Assembly (NCBI GenBank): GCA_964057225.1
Contig: CAXKVF010000073.1
Location: 1,240,001-1,304,000, forward strand
Length of the DNA stretch: 64,000 nucleotides
Direction: 5' to 3'
From: Auanema rhodensis
Taxonomy: Eukaryota > Nematoda > Chromadorea > Rhabditida > Rhabditidae
Shown here: one piece after another, positions 11,428 to 24,399 of the stretch
Position numbering within the stretch: the stretch's first letter is position 1
How the letters are laid out: each line of letters opens with the position of its first letter
Notes under the pieces: generated by a model
Told to the model about the DNA's origin: nothing
Databases searched by the model: none
The model's input: only the letters and a program-made list of their open reading frames with translations
Position numbers and translations under genes: made by a program

Positions 11428-13379
11428 TACCAAGTGCACATCACGTGTACATTTAATTAGCATAAATTAAAGTTCACGTAAATTTCAAAGTCATGGTTAC
11501 CATGCACCAATATCAATAAAAATTTGTTTTTAGACTAATATGGACATGGGGAATCTAATTTTGAAAACCTCATCTCTTTATCTTTCACGTGAAGCGAGTT
11601 ACATACCAAGTGCACATCACGTGTACATTTAATTAGCATAAATTAAAGTTCACGTAACTTTCAAAGTCATGGTTACCATGCACCAATATCAATAAAAATT
11701 TGTTTTTAGACTAATATGGACATGGGGAATCTAATTTTGAAAACCGCATCTCTTTATCTTTCACGTGAAGCGAGTTACATACCAAGTGCACATCACGTGT
11801 ACATTTAATTAGCATAAATTAAAGTTCACGTAAATTTCAAAGTCATGGTTACCATGCACCAATATCAATAAAAATTTGTTTTTAGACTAATATGGACATG
11901 GGGAATCTAATTTTGAAAACCGCATCTCTTTATCTTTCACGTGAAGCGAGTTACATACCAAGTGCACATCACGTGTACATTTAATTAGCATAAATTAAAG
12001 TTCACGTAAATTTCAAAGTCATGGTTACCATGCACAAATATCAATAAAAATTTGTTTTTAGACTAATATGGACATGGGGAATCTAATTTTGAAAACCGCA
12101 TCTCTTCATCTTTCACGTGAAGCGAGTTACATACCAAGTGCACATCACGTGTACATTTAATTAGCATAAATTAAAGTTCACGTAACTTTCAAAGTCATGG
12201 TTACCATGCACCAATATCAATAAAAATTTGTTTTTAGACTAATATGGACATGATGAATCTAATTTTGAAAACCGCATCTCTTTATCTTTCACGTGAAGCG
12301 AGTTACATACTAAGTGCACATCACGTGTACATTTAATTAGCATAAATTAAAGTTCACGTAAATTTCAAAGTCATGGTTACCATGCACCAATATCAATAAA
12401 AATTTGTTTTTAGACTAATATGGACATGGGGAATCTAATTTTGAAAACCGCATCTCTTTATCTTTCACGTGAAGCGAGTTACATACCAAGTGCACATCAC
12501 GTGTACATTTAATTAGCATAAATTAAAGTTCACGTAAATTTCAAAGTCATGGTTACCATGAACCAATATCAATAAAAATTTGTTTTTAGACTAATATGGA
12601 CATGGGGAATCTAATTTTGAAAACCGCATCTCTTTATCTTTCACGTGAAGCGAGTTACATACCAAGTGCACATCACGTGTACATTTAATTAGCATAAATT
12701 AAAGTTCACGTAAATTTCAAAGTCATGGTTACCATGCACCAATATCAATAAAAATTTGTTTTTAAACTAATATGGACATGGGGAATCTAATTTTGAAAAC
12801 CGCATCTCTTTATCTTTCACGTGAAGCGAGTTACATACCAAGTGCACATCACGTGTACATTTAATTAGCATAAATTAAAGTTCACGTAAATTTCAAAGTC
12901 ATGGTTACCATGCACCAATATCAATAAAAATTTGTTTTTAGACTAATATGGACATGGGGAATCTAATTTTGAAAACCGCATCTCTTTATCTTTCACGTGA
13001 AGCGAGTTACATACCAAGTGCACATCACGTGTACATTTAATTAGCATAAATTAAAGTTCACGTAAATTTCAAAGTCATGGTTACCATGAACCAATATCAA
13101 TAAAAATTTGTTTTTAGACTAATATGGACATGGGGAATCTAATTTTGAAAACCGCATCTCTTTATCTTTCACGTGAAGCGAGTTACATACCAAGTGCACA
13201 TCACGTATACATTTAATTAGCATAAATTAAAGTTCACGTAAATTTCAAAGTCATGGTTACCATGAACCAATATCAATAAAAATTTGTTTTTAGACTAATA
13301 TGGACATGGGGAATCTAATTTTGAAAACCGCATCTCTTTATCTTTCACGTGAAGCGAGTTACATACCAAGTGCACATCA
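11428..13379. repeat. Ordinary 176-bp monomers, no large duplication recognised
   Basis: These are mostly C78 monomers with some A78. GTAACTTTC recurs near 11,655 and 12,182, CATGATGAATC occurs near 12,250, and ACCTCATC near 11,570. A few GTATAC (G20A) copies begin at about 13,206. I see nothing other than satellite here. Confidence 0.85.
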
Positions 13380-14995
13380 CGTGTACATTTAATTAGCATA
13401 AATTAAAGTCCACGTAAATTTCAAAGTCATGGTTACCATGCACCAATATCAATAAAAATTTGTTTTTAGACTAATATGGACATGGGGAATCTAATTTTGA
13501 AAACCGCATCTCTTTATCTTTCACGTGAAGCGAGTTACATACCAAGTGCACATCACGTGTACATTTAATTAGCATAAATTAAAGTCCACGTAAATTTCAA
13601 AGTCATGGTTACCATGCACCAATATCAATAAAAATTTGTTTTTAGACTAATATGGACATGGGGAATCTAATTTTGAAAACCGCATCTCTTTATCTTTCAC
13701 GTGAAGCGAGTTACATACCAAGTGCACATCACGTATACATTTAATTAGCATAAATTAAAGTTCACGTAAATTTCAAAGTCATGGTTACCATGAACCAATA
13801 TCAATAAAAATTTGTTTTTAGACTAATATGGACATGGGGAATCTAATTTTGAAAACCGCATCTCTTTATCTTTCACGTGAAGCGAGTTACATACCAAGTG
13901 CACATCACGTGTACATTTAATTAGCATAAATTAAAGTCCACGTAAATTTCAAAGTCATGGTTACCATGCACCAATATCAATAAAAATTTGTTTTTAGACT
14001 AATATGGACATGGGGAATCTAATTTTGAAAACCGCATCTCTTTATCTTTCACGTGAAGCGAGTTACATACCAAGTGCACATCACGTGTACATTTAATTAG
14101 CATAAATTAAAGTTCACGTAAATTTCAAAGTCATGGTTACCATGCACCAATATCAATAAAAATTTGTTTTTAGACTAATATGGACATGGGGAATCTAATT
14201 TTGAAAACCGCATCTCTTTATCTTTCACGTGAAGCGAGTTACATACCAAGTGCACATCACGTGTACATTTAATTAGCATAAATTAAAGTCCACGTAAATT
14301 TCAAAGTCATGGTTACCATGCACCAATATCAATAAAAATTTGTTTTTAGACTAATATGGACATGGGGAATCTAATTTTGAAAACCGCATCTCTTTATCTT
14401 TCACGTGAAGCGAGTTACATACCAAGTGCACATCACGTGTACATTTAATTAGCATAAATTAAAGTTCACGTAAATTTCAAAGTCATGGTTACCATGCACC
14501 AATATCAATAAAAATTTGTTTTTAGACTAATATGGACATGGGGAATCTAATTTTGAAAACCGCATCTCTTTATCTTTCACGTGAAGCGAGTTACATACCA
14601 AGTGCACATCACGTGTACATTTAATTAGCATAAATTAAAGTCCACGTAAATTTCAAAGTCATGGTTACCATGCACCAATATCAATAAAAATTTGTTTTTA
14701 GACTAATATGGACATGGGGAATCTAATTTTGAAAACCGCATCTCTTTATCTTTCACGTGAAGCGAGTTACATACCAAGTGCACATCACGTGTACATTTAA
14801 TTAGCATAAATTAAAGTCCACGTAAATTTCAAAGTCATGGTTACCATGCACCAATATCAATAAAAATTTGTTTTTAGACTAATATGGACATGGGGAATCT
14901 AATTTTGAAAACCGCATCTCTTTATCTTTCACGTGAAGCGAGTTACATACCAAGTGCACATCACGTGTACATTTAATTAGCATAAATTAAAGTTC
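13380..14995. repeat. T47C block with alternating (dimer) pattern
   Basis: AAAGTCCACG (T47C) appears at 13,410, 13,586, 13,938, 14,290, 14,642 and 14,818 and nowhere else that I noticed. The spacings are 176, 352, 352, 352 and 176, so through the middle of the block every second monomer carries it. This is the only two-monomer alternation I recognise in the window. Confidence 0.88.
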
Positions 14996-17900
14996 ACGTA
15001 AATTTCAAAGTCATGGTTACCATGCACCAATATCAATAAAAATTTGTTTTTAGACTAATATGGACATGGGGAATCTAATTTTGAAAACCGCATCTCTTTA
15101 TCTTTCACGTGAAGCGAGTTACATACCAAGTGCACATCACGTGTACATTTAATTAGCATAAATTAAAGTTCACGTAAATTTCAAAGTCATGGTTACCATG
15201 CACCAATATCAATAAAAATTTGTTTTTAGACTAATATGGACATGGGGAATCTAATTTTGAAAACCGCATCTCTTTATCTTTCACGTGAAGCGAGTTACAT
15301 ACCAAGTGCACATCACGTGTACATTTAATTAGCATAAATTAAAGTTCACGTAAATTTCAAAGTCATGGTTACCATGCACCAATATCAATAAAAATTTGTT
15401 TTTAGACTAATATGGACATGGGGAATCTAATTTTGAAAACCGCATCTCTTTATCTTTCACGTGAAGCGAGTTACATACCAAGTGCACATCACGTGTACAT
15501 TTAATTAGCATAAATTAAAGTTCACGTAAATTTCAAAGTCATGGTTACCATGAACCAATATCAATAAAAATTTGTTTTTAGACTAATATGGACATGGGGA
15601 ATCTAATTTTGAAAACCGCATCTCTTTATCTTTCACGTGAAGCGAGTTACATACCAAGTGCACATCACGTATACATTTAATTAGCATAAATTAAAGTTCA
15701 CGTAAATTTCAAAGTCATGGTTACCATGCACCAATATCAATAAAAATTTGTTTTTAGACTAATATGGACATGGGGAATCTAATTTTGAATACCGCATCTC
15801 TTTATCTTTCACGTGAAGCGAGTTACATACCAAGTGCACATCACGTGTACATTTAATTAGCATAAATTAAAGTTCACGTAAATTTCAAAGTCATGGTTAC
15901 CATGCACCAATATCAATAAAAATTTGTTTTTAGACTAATATGGACATGGGGAATCTAATTTTGAAAACCGCATCTCTTTATCTTTCACGTGAAGCGAGTT
16001 ACATACCAAGTGCACATCACGTGTACATTTAATTAGCATAAATTAAAGTTCACGTAAATTTCAAAGTCATGGTTACCATGAACCAATATCAATAAAAATT
16101 TGTTTTTAGACTAATATGGACATGGGGAATCTAATTTTGAAAACCGCATCTCTTTATCTTTCACGTGAAGCGAGTAACATACCAAGTGCACATCACGTAT
16201 ACATTTAATTAGCATAAATTAAAGTTCACGTAAATTTCAAAGTCATGGTTACCATGAACCAATATCAATAAAAATTTGTTTTTAGACTAATATGGACATG
16301 GGGAATCTAATTTTGAAAACCGCATCTCTTTATCTTTCACGTGAAGCGAGTTACATACCAAGTGCACATCACGTGTACATTTAATTAGCATAAATTAAAG
16401 TTCACGTAAATTTCAAAGTCATGGTTACCATGCACCAATATCAATAAAAATTTGTTTTTAGACTAATATGGACATGGGGAATCTAATTTTGAAAACCGCA
16501 TCTCTTTATCTTTCACGTGAAGCGAGTTACATACCAAGTGCACATCACGTGTACATTTAATTAGCATAAATTAAAGTTCACGTAAATTTCAAAGTCATGG
16601 TTACCATGAACCAATATCAATAAAAATTTGTTTTTAGACTAATATGGACATGGGGAATCTAATTTTGAAAACCGCATCTCTTTTTCTTTCACGTGAAGCG
16701 AGTTACATACCAAGTGCACATCACGTGTACATTTAATTAGCATAAATTAAAGTTCACGTAAATTTCAAAGTCATGGTTACCATGAACCAATATCAATAAA
16801 AATTTGTTTTTAGACTAATATGGACATGGGGTATCTAATTTTGAAAACCGCATCTCTTTATCTTTCACGTGAAGCGAGTTACATACCAAGTGCACATCAC
16901 GTGTACATTTAATTAGCATAAATTAAAGTTCACGTAAATTTCAAAGTCATGGTTACCATGCACCAATATCAATAAAAATTTGTTTTTAGACTAATATGGA
17001 CATGGGGAATCTAATTTTGAAAACCGCATCTCTTTATCTTTCACGTGAAGCGAGTTACATACCAAGTGCACATCACGTGTACATTTAATTAGCATAAATT
17101 AAAGTTCACGTAAATTTCAAAGTCATGGTTACCATGCACCAATATCAATAAAAATTTGTTTTTAGACTAATATGGACATGGGGAATCTAATTTTGAAAAC
17201 CGCATCTCTTTATCTTTCACGTGAAGCGAGTTACATACCAAGTGCACATCACGTGTACATTTAATTAGCATAAATTAAAGTTCACGTAAATTTCAAAGTC
17301 ATGGTTACCATGCACCAATATCAATAAAAATTTGTTTTTAGACTAATATGGACATGGGGAATCTAATTTTGAAAACCGCATCTCTTTATCTTTCACGTGA
17401 AGCGAGTTACATACCAAGTGCACATCACGTGTACATTTAATTAGCATAAATTAAAGTTCACGTAAATTTCAAAGTCATGGTTACCATGCACCAATATCAA
17501 TAAAAATTTGTTTTTAGACTAATATGGACATGGGGAATCTAATTTTGTAAACCGCATCTCTTTATCTTTCACGTGAAGCGAGTTACATACCAAGTGCACA
17601 TCACGTGTACATTTAATTAGCATAAATTAAAGTTCACGTAAATTTCAAAGTCATGGTTACCATGAACCAATATCAATAAAAATTTGTTTTTAGACTAATA
17701 TGGACATGGGGAATCTAATTTTGAAAACCGCATCTCTTTATCTTTCACGTGAAGCGAGTTACATACCAAGTGCACATCACGTATACATTTAATTAGCATA
17801 AATTAAAGTTCACGTAAATTTCAAAGTCATGGTTACCATGCACCAATATCAATAAAAATTTGTTTTTAGACTAATATGGACATGGGGAATCTAATTTTGA

Positions 17901-18890
17901 AAACCGCATCTCTTTATCTTTCACGTGAAGCGAGTTACATACCAAGTGCACATCACGTGTACATTTAATTAGCATAAATTAAAGTTCACGTAAATTTCAA
18001 AGTCATGGTTACCATGCACCAATATCAATAAAAATTTGTTTTTAGACTAATATGGACATGGGGAATCTAATTTTGAAAACCGCATCTCTTTATCTTTCAC
18101 GTGAAGCGAGTTACATACCAAGTGCACATCACGTGTACATTTAATTAGCATAAATTAAAGTTCACGTAAATTTCAAAGTCATGGTTACCATGAACCAATA
18201 TCAATAAAAATTTGTTTTTAGACTAATATGGACATGGGGAATCTAATTTTGAAAACCGCATCTCTTTATCTTTCACGTGAAGCGAGTAACATACCAAGTG
18301 CACATCACGTATACATTTAATTAGCATAAATTAAAGTTCACGTAAATTTCAAAGTCATGGTTACCATGAACCAATATCAATAAAAATTTGTTTTTAGACT
18401 AATATGGACATGGGGAATCTAATTTTGAAAACCGCATCTCTTTATCTTTCACGTGAAGCGAGTTACATACCAAGTGCACATCACGTGTACATTTAATTAG
18501 CATAAATTAAAGTTCACGTAAATTTCAAAGTCATGGTTACCATGCACCAATATCAATAAAAATTTGTTTTTAGACTAATATGGACATGGGGAATCTAATT
18601 TTGAAAACCGCATCTCTTTATCTTTCACGTGAAGCGAGTTACATACCAAGTGCACATCACGTGTACATTTAATTAGCATAAATTAAAGTTCACGTAAATT
18701 TCAAAGTCATGGTTACCATGAACCAATATCAATAAAAATTTGTTTTTAGACTAATATGGACATGGGGAATCTAATTTTGAAAACCGCATCTCTTTTTCTT
18801 TCACGTGAAGCGAGTTACATACCAAGTGCACATCACGTGTACATTTAATTAGCATAAATTAAAGTTCACGTAAATTTCAAAGTCATGGTT
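14820..18890. repeat. 12-monomer (2,112 bp) tandem duplication
   Basis: Markers repeat at a lag of 2,112 bp: GTATAC 15,671 and 17,783, GCGAGTAACAT 16,176 and 18,288, and CTCTTTTTCTTTC 16,684 and 18,796. The C78/A78 order agrees as well. The match starts after T47C at 14,818 and ends where 16,787 (GAACC) and 18,899 (GCACC) differ, about 11 monomers of similarity. Private changes include GAATACC at 15,789 and GGTATCTA near 16,831. Confidence 0.88.
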
Positions 18891-19439
18891 ACCATGCACC
18901 AATATCAATAAAAATTTGTTTTTAGACTAATATGGACATGGGGAATCTAATTTTGAAAACCGCATCTCTTTATCTTTCACGTGAAGCGAGTTACATACCA
19001 AGTGCACATCACGTGTACATTTAATTAGCATAAATTAAAGTTCACGTAAATTTCAAAGTCATGGTTACCATGCACCAATATCAATAAAAATTTGTTTTTA
19101 GACTAATATGGACATGGGGAATCTAATTTTGAAAACCGCATCTCTTTATCTTTCACGTGAAGCGAGTTACATACCAAGTGCACATCACGTGTACATTTAA
19201 TTAGCATAAATTAAAGTTCACGTAAATTTCAAAGTCATGGTTACCATGAACCAATATCAAGAAAAATTTGTTTTTAGACTAATATGGACATGGGGAATCT
19301 AATTTTGAAAACCGCATCTCTTTATCTTTCACGTGAAGCGAGTTACATACCAAGTGCACATCACGTGTACATTTAATTAGCATAAATTAAAGTTCACGTA
19401 AATTTCAAAGTCATGGTTACCATGCACCAATATCAATAA

Positions 19440-22400
19440 AAATTTGTTTTTAGACTAATATGGACATGGGGAATCTAATTTTGAAAACCGCATCTCTTTA
19501 TCTTTCACGTGAAGCGAGTTACATACCAAGTGCACATCACGTGTACATTTAATTAGCATAAATTAAAGTTCACGTAAATTTCAAAGTCATGGTTACCATG
19601 AACCAATATCAATAAAAATTTGTTTTTAGACTAATATGGACATGGGGAATCTAATTTTGAAAACCGCATCTCTTTATCTTTCACGTGAAGCGAGTTACAT
19701 ACCAAGTGCACATCACGTATACATTTAATTAGCATAAATTAAAGTTCACGTAAATTTCAAAGTCATGGTTACCATGAACCAATATCAAGAAAAATTTGTT
19801 TTTAGACTAATATGGACATGGGGAATCTAATTTTGAAAACCGCATCTCTTTATCTTTCACGTGAAGCGAGTTACATACCAAGTGCACATCACGTGTACAT
19901 TTAATTAGCATAAATTAAAGTTCACGTAAATTTCAAAGTCATGGTTACCATGCACCAATATCATAAAAAATTTGTTTTTAGACTAATATGGACATGGGGA
20001 ATCTAATTTTGAAAACCGCATCTCTTTATCTTTCACGTGAAGCGAGTTACATACCAAGTGCACATCACGTTTACATTCAATTAGCATAAATTAAAGTTCA
20101 CGTAAATTTCAAAGTCATGGTTACCATGCACCAATATCAATAAAAATTTGTTTTTAGACTAATATGGACATGGGGAATCTAATTTTGAAAACCGCATCTC
20201 TTTATCTTTCACGTGAAGCGAGTTACATACCAAGTGCACATCACGTGTACATTTAATTAGCATAAATTAAAGTTCACGTAAATTTCAAAGTCATGGTTAC
20301 CATGAACCAATATCAATAAAAATTTGTTTTTAGACTAATATGGACATGGGGAATCTAATTTTGAAAACCGCATCTCTTTATCTTTCACGTGAAGCGAGTT
20401 ACATACCAAGTGCACATCACGTGTACATTTAATTAGCATAAATTAAAGTTCACGTAAATTTTAAAGTCATGGTTACCATGAACCAATATCAATAAAAATT
20501 TGTTTTTAGACTAATATGGACATGGGGAATCTAATTTTGAAAACCGCATCTCTTCATCTTTCACGTGAAGCGAGTTACATACCAAGTGCACATCACGTGT
20601 ACATTTAATTGGCATAAATTAAAGTTCACGTAAATTTCAAAGTCATGGTTACCATGCACCAATATCAATAAAAATTTGTTTTTAGACTAATATGGACATG
20701 GGGAATCTAATTTTAAAAACCGCATCTCTTTATCTTTCACGTGAAGCGAGTTACATACCAAGTGCACATCACGTGTACATTTAATTAGCATAAATTAAAG
20801 TTCACGTAAATTTCAAAGTCATGGTTACCATGAACAAATATCAATAAAAATTTGTTTTTAGACTAATATGGACATGGGGAATCTAATTTTGAAAACCGCA
20901 TCTCTTTATCTTTCACGTGAAGCGAGTTACATACCAAGTGCACATCACGTATACATTTAATTAGCATAAATTAAAGTTCACGTAAATTTCAAAGTCATGG
21001 TTACCATGAACCAATATCAATAAAAATTTGTTTTTAGACTAATATGGACATGGGGAATCTAATTTTGAAAACCGCATCTCTTCATCTTTCACGTGAAGCG
21101 AGTTACATACCAAGTGCACATCACGTGTACATTTAATTAGCATAAATTAAAGTTCACGTAAATTTCAAAGTCATGGTTACCATGCACCAATATCAATAAA
21201 AATTTGTTTTTAGACTAATATGGACATGGGGAATCTAATTTTGAAAACCGCATCTCTTTATCTTTCACGTGAAGCGAGTTACATACTAAGTGCACATCAC
21301 GTGTACATTTAATTAGCATAAATTAAAGTTCACGTAAATTTCAAAGTCATGGTTACCATGAACCAATATCAATAAAAATTTGTTTTTAGACTAATATGGA
21401 CATGGGGAATCTAATTTTGGAAACCGCATCTCTTTATCTTTCACGTGAAGCGAGTTACATACCAAGTGCACATCACGTGTACATTTAATTAGCATAAATT
21501 AAAGTTCACGTAAATTTCAAAGTCATGGTTACCATGAACCAATATCAATAAAAATTTGTTTTTAGACTAATATGGACATGGGGAATCTAATTTTGAAAAC
21601 CGCATCTCTTTATCTTTCACGTGAAGCGAGTTACATACCAAGTGCACATCACGTATACATTTAATTAGCATAAATTAAAGTTCACGTAAATTTCAAAGTC
21701 ATGGTTACCATGAACCAATATCAAGAAAAATTTGTTTTTAGACTAATATGGACATGGGGAATCTAATTTTGAAAACCGCATCTCTTTATCTTTCACGTGA
21801 AGCGAGTTACATACCAAGTGCACATCACGTGTACATTTAATTAGCATAAATTAAAGTTCACGTAAATTTCAAAGTCATGGTTACCATGCACCAATATCAA
21901 TAAAAATTGGTTTTTAGACTAATATGGACATGGGGAATCTAATTTTGAAAACCGCATCTCTTTATCTTTCACGTGAAGCGAGTTACATACCAAGTGCACA
22001 TCACGTTTACATTCAATTAGCATAAATTAAAGTTCACGTAAATTTCAAAGTCATGGTTACCATGCACCAATATCAATAAAAATTTGTTTTTAGACTAATA
22101 TGGACATGGGGAATCTAATTTTGAAAACCGCATCTCTTCATCTTTCACGTGAAGCGAGTTACATACCAAGTGCACATCACGTGTACATTTAATTAGCATA
22201 AATTAAAGTTCACGTAAATTTCAAAGTCATGGTTACCATGCACCAATATCAATAAAAATTTGTTTTTAGACTAATATGGACATGGGGAATCTAATTTTGA
22301 AAACCGCATCTCTTTATCTTTCACGTGAAGCGAGTTACATACCAAGTGCACATCACGTGTACATTTAATTAGCATAAATTAAAGTTCACGTAAATTTCAA

Positions 22401-23020
22401 AGTCATGGTTACCATGAACCAATATCAATAAAAATTTGTTTTTGGACTAATATGGACATGGGGAATCTAATTTTGAAAACCGCATCTCTTTATCTTTCAC
22501 GTGAAGCGAGTTACATACCAAGTGCACATCACGTGTACATTTAATTAGCATAAATTAAAGTTCACGTAAATTTTAAAGTCATGGTTACCATGAACCAATA
22601 TCAATAAAAATTTGTTTTTAGACTAATATGGACATGGGGAATCTAATTTTGAAAACCGCATCTCTTCATCTTTCACGTGAAGCGAGTTACATACCAAGTG
22701 CACATCACGTGTACATTTAATTGGCATAAATTAAAGTTCACGTAAATTTCAAAGTCATGGTTACCATGCACCAATATCAATGAAAATTTGTTTTTAGACT
22801 AATATGGACATGGGGAATCTAATTTTGAAAACCGCATCACTTTATCTTTCACGTGAAGCGAGTTACATACCAAGTGCACATCACGTATACATTTAATTAG
22901 CATAAATTAAAGTTCACGTAAATTTCAAAGTCATGGTTACCATGAACCAATATCAATAAAAATTTGTTTTTAGACTAATATGGACATGGGGAATCTAATT
23001 TTGAAAACCGCATCTCTTTA
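19440..23020. repeat. Overlapping 11- and 12-monomer duplications
   Basis: At lag 1,936 bp (11 monomers), GAAAAAT at 19,789 pairs with 21,725, CGTTTACATTCAATT at 20,071 with 22,007, and GTATAC at 20,951 with 22,887. At lag 2,112 bp (12 monomers), AATTTTAAAG at 20,461 pairs with 22,573 and ATTGGCAT at 20,611 with 22,723. The lag switches from 11 to 12 and back to 11, so one monomer must have been gained in the second copy and then lost again. Confidence 0.83.
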
Positions 23021-24399
23021 TCTTTCACGTGAAGCGAGTTACATACCAAGTGCACATCACGTGTACATTTAATTAGCATAAATTAAAGTTCACGTAAATT
23101 TCAAAGTCATGGTTACCATGCACCAATATCAATAAAAATTTGTTTTTAGACTAATATGGACATGGGGAATCTAATTTTGAAAACCGCATCTCTTCATCTT
23201 TCACGTGAAGCGAGTTACATACCAAGTGCACATCACGTGTACATTTAATTAGCATAAATTAAAGTTCACGTAAATTTCAAAGTCATGGTTACCATGCACC
23301 AATATCAATGAAAATTTGTTTTTAGACTAATATGGACATGGGGAATCTAATTTTGAAAACCGCATCTCTTTATCTTTCACGTGAAGCGAGTTACATACCA
23401 AGTGCACATCACGTGTACATTTAATTGGCATAAATTAAAGTTCACGTAAATTTCAAAGTCATGGTTACCATGAACCAATATCAATAAAACTTTGTTTTTA
23501 GACTAATATGGACATGGGGAATCTAATTTTGAAAACCGCATCTCTTTATCTTTCACGTGAAGCGAGTTACATACCAAGTGCACATCACGTGTACATTTAA
23601 TTAGCATAAATTAAAGTTCACGTAAATTTCAAAGTCATGGTTACCATGCACCAATATCAATAAAAATTTGTTTTTAGACTAATATGGACATGGGGAATCT
23701 AATTTTGAAAACCGCATCTCTTTATCTTTTACGTGAAGCGAGTTACATACCAAGTGCACATCACGTGTACATTTAATTAGCATAAATTAAAGTTCACGTA
23801 AATTTCAAAGTCATGGTTACCATGCACCAATATCAATAAAAATTTGTTTTTAGACTAATATGGACATGGGGAATCTAATTTTAAAAACCGCATCTCTTTA
23901 TCTTTCACGTGAAGCGAGTTACATACCAAGTGCACATCACGTGTACATTTAATTAGCATAAATTAAAGTTCACGTAAAATTCAAAGTCATGGTTACCATG
24001 AACCAATATCAATAAAAATTTGTTTTTAGACTAATATGGACATGGGGAATCTAATTTTGAAAACCGCATCTCTTTATCTTTCACGTGAAGCGAGTTACAT
24101 ACCAAGTGCACATCACGTGTACATTTAATTAGCATAAATTAAAGTTCACGTAAATTTCAAAGTCATGGTTACCATGCACCAATATCAATAAAAATTTGTT
24201 TTTAGACTAATATGGACATGGGGAATCTAATTTTAAAAACCGCATCTCTTTATCTTTCACGTGAAGCGAGTTACATACCAAGTGCACATCACGTGTACAT
24301 TTAATTAGCATAAATTAAAGTTCACGTAAAATTCAAAGTCATGGTTACCATGAACCAATATCAATAAAAATTTGTTTTTAGACTAATATGGACATGGGG

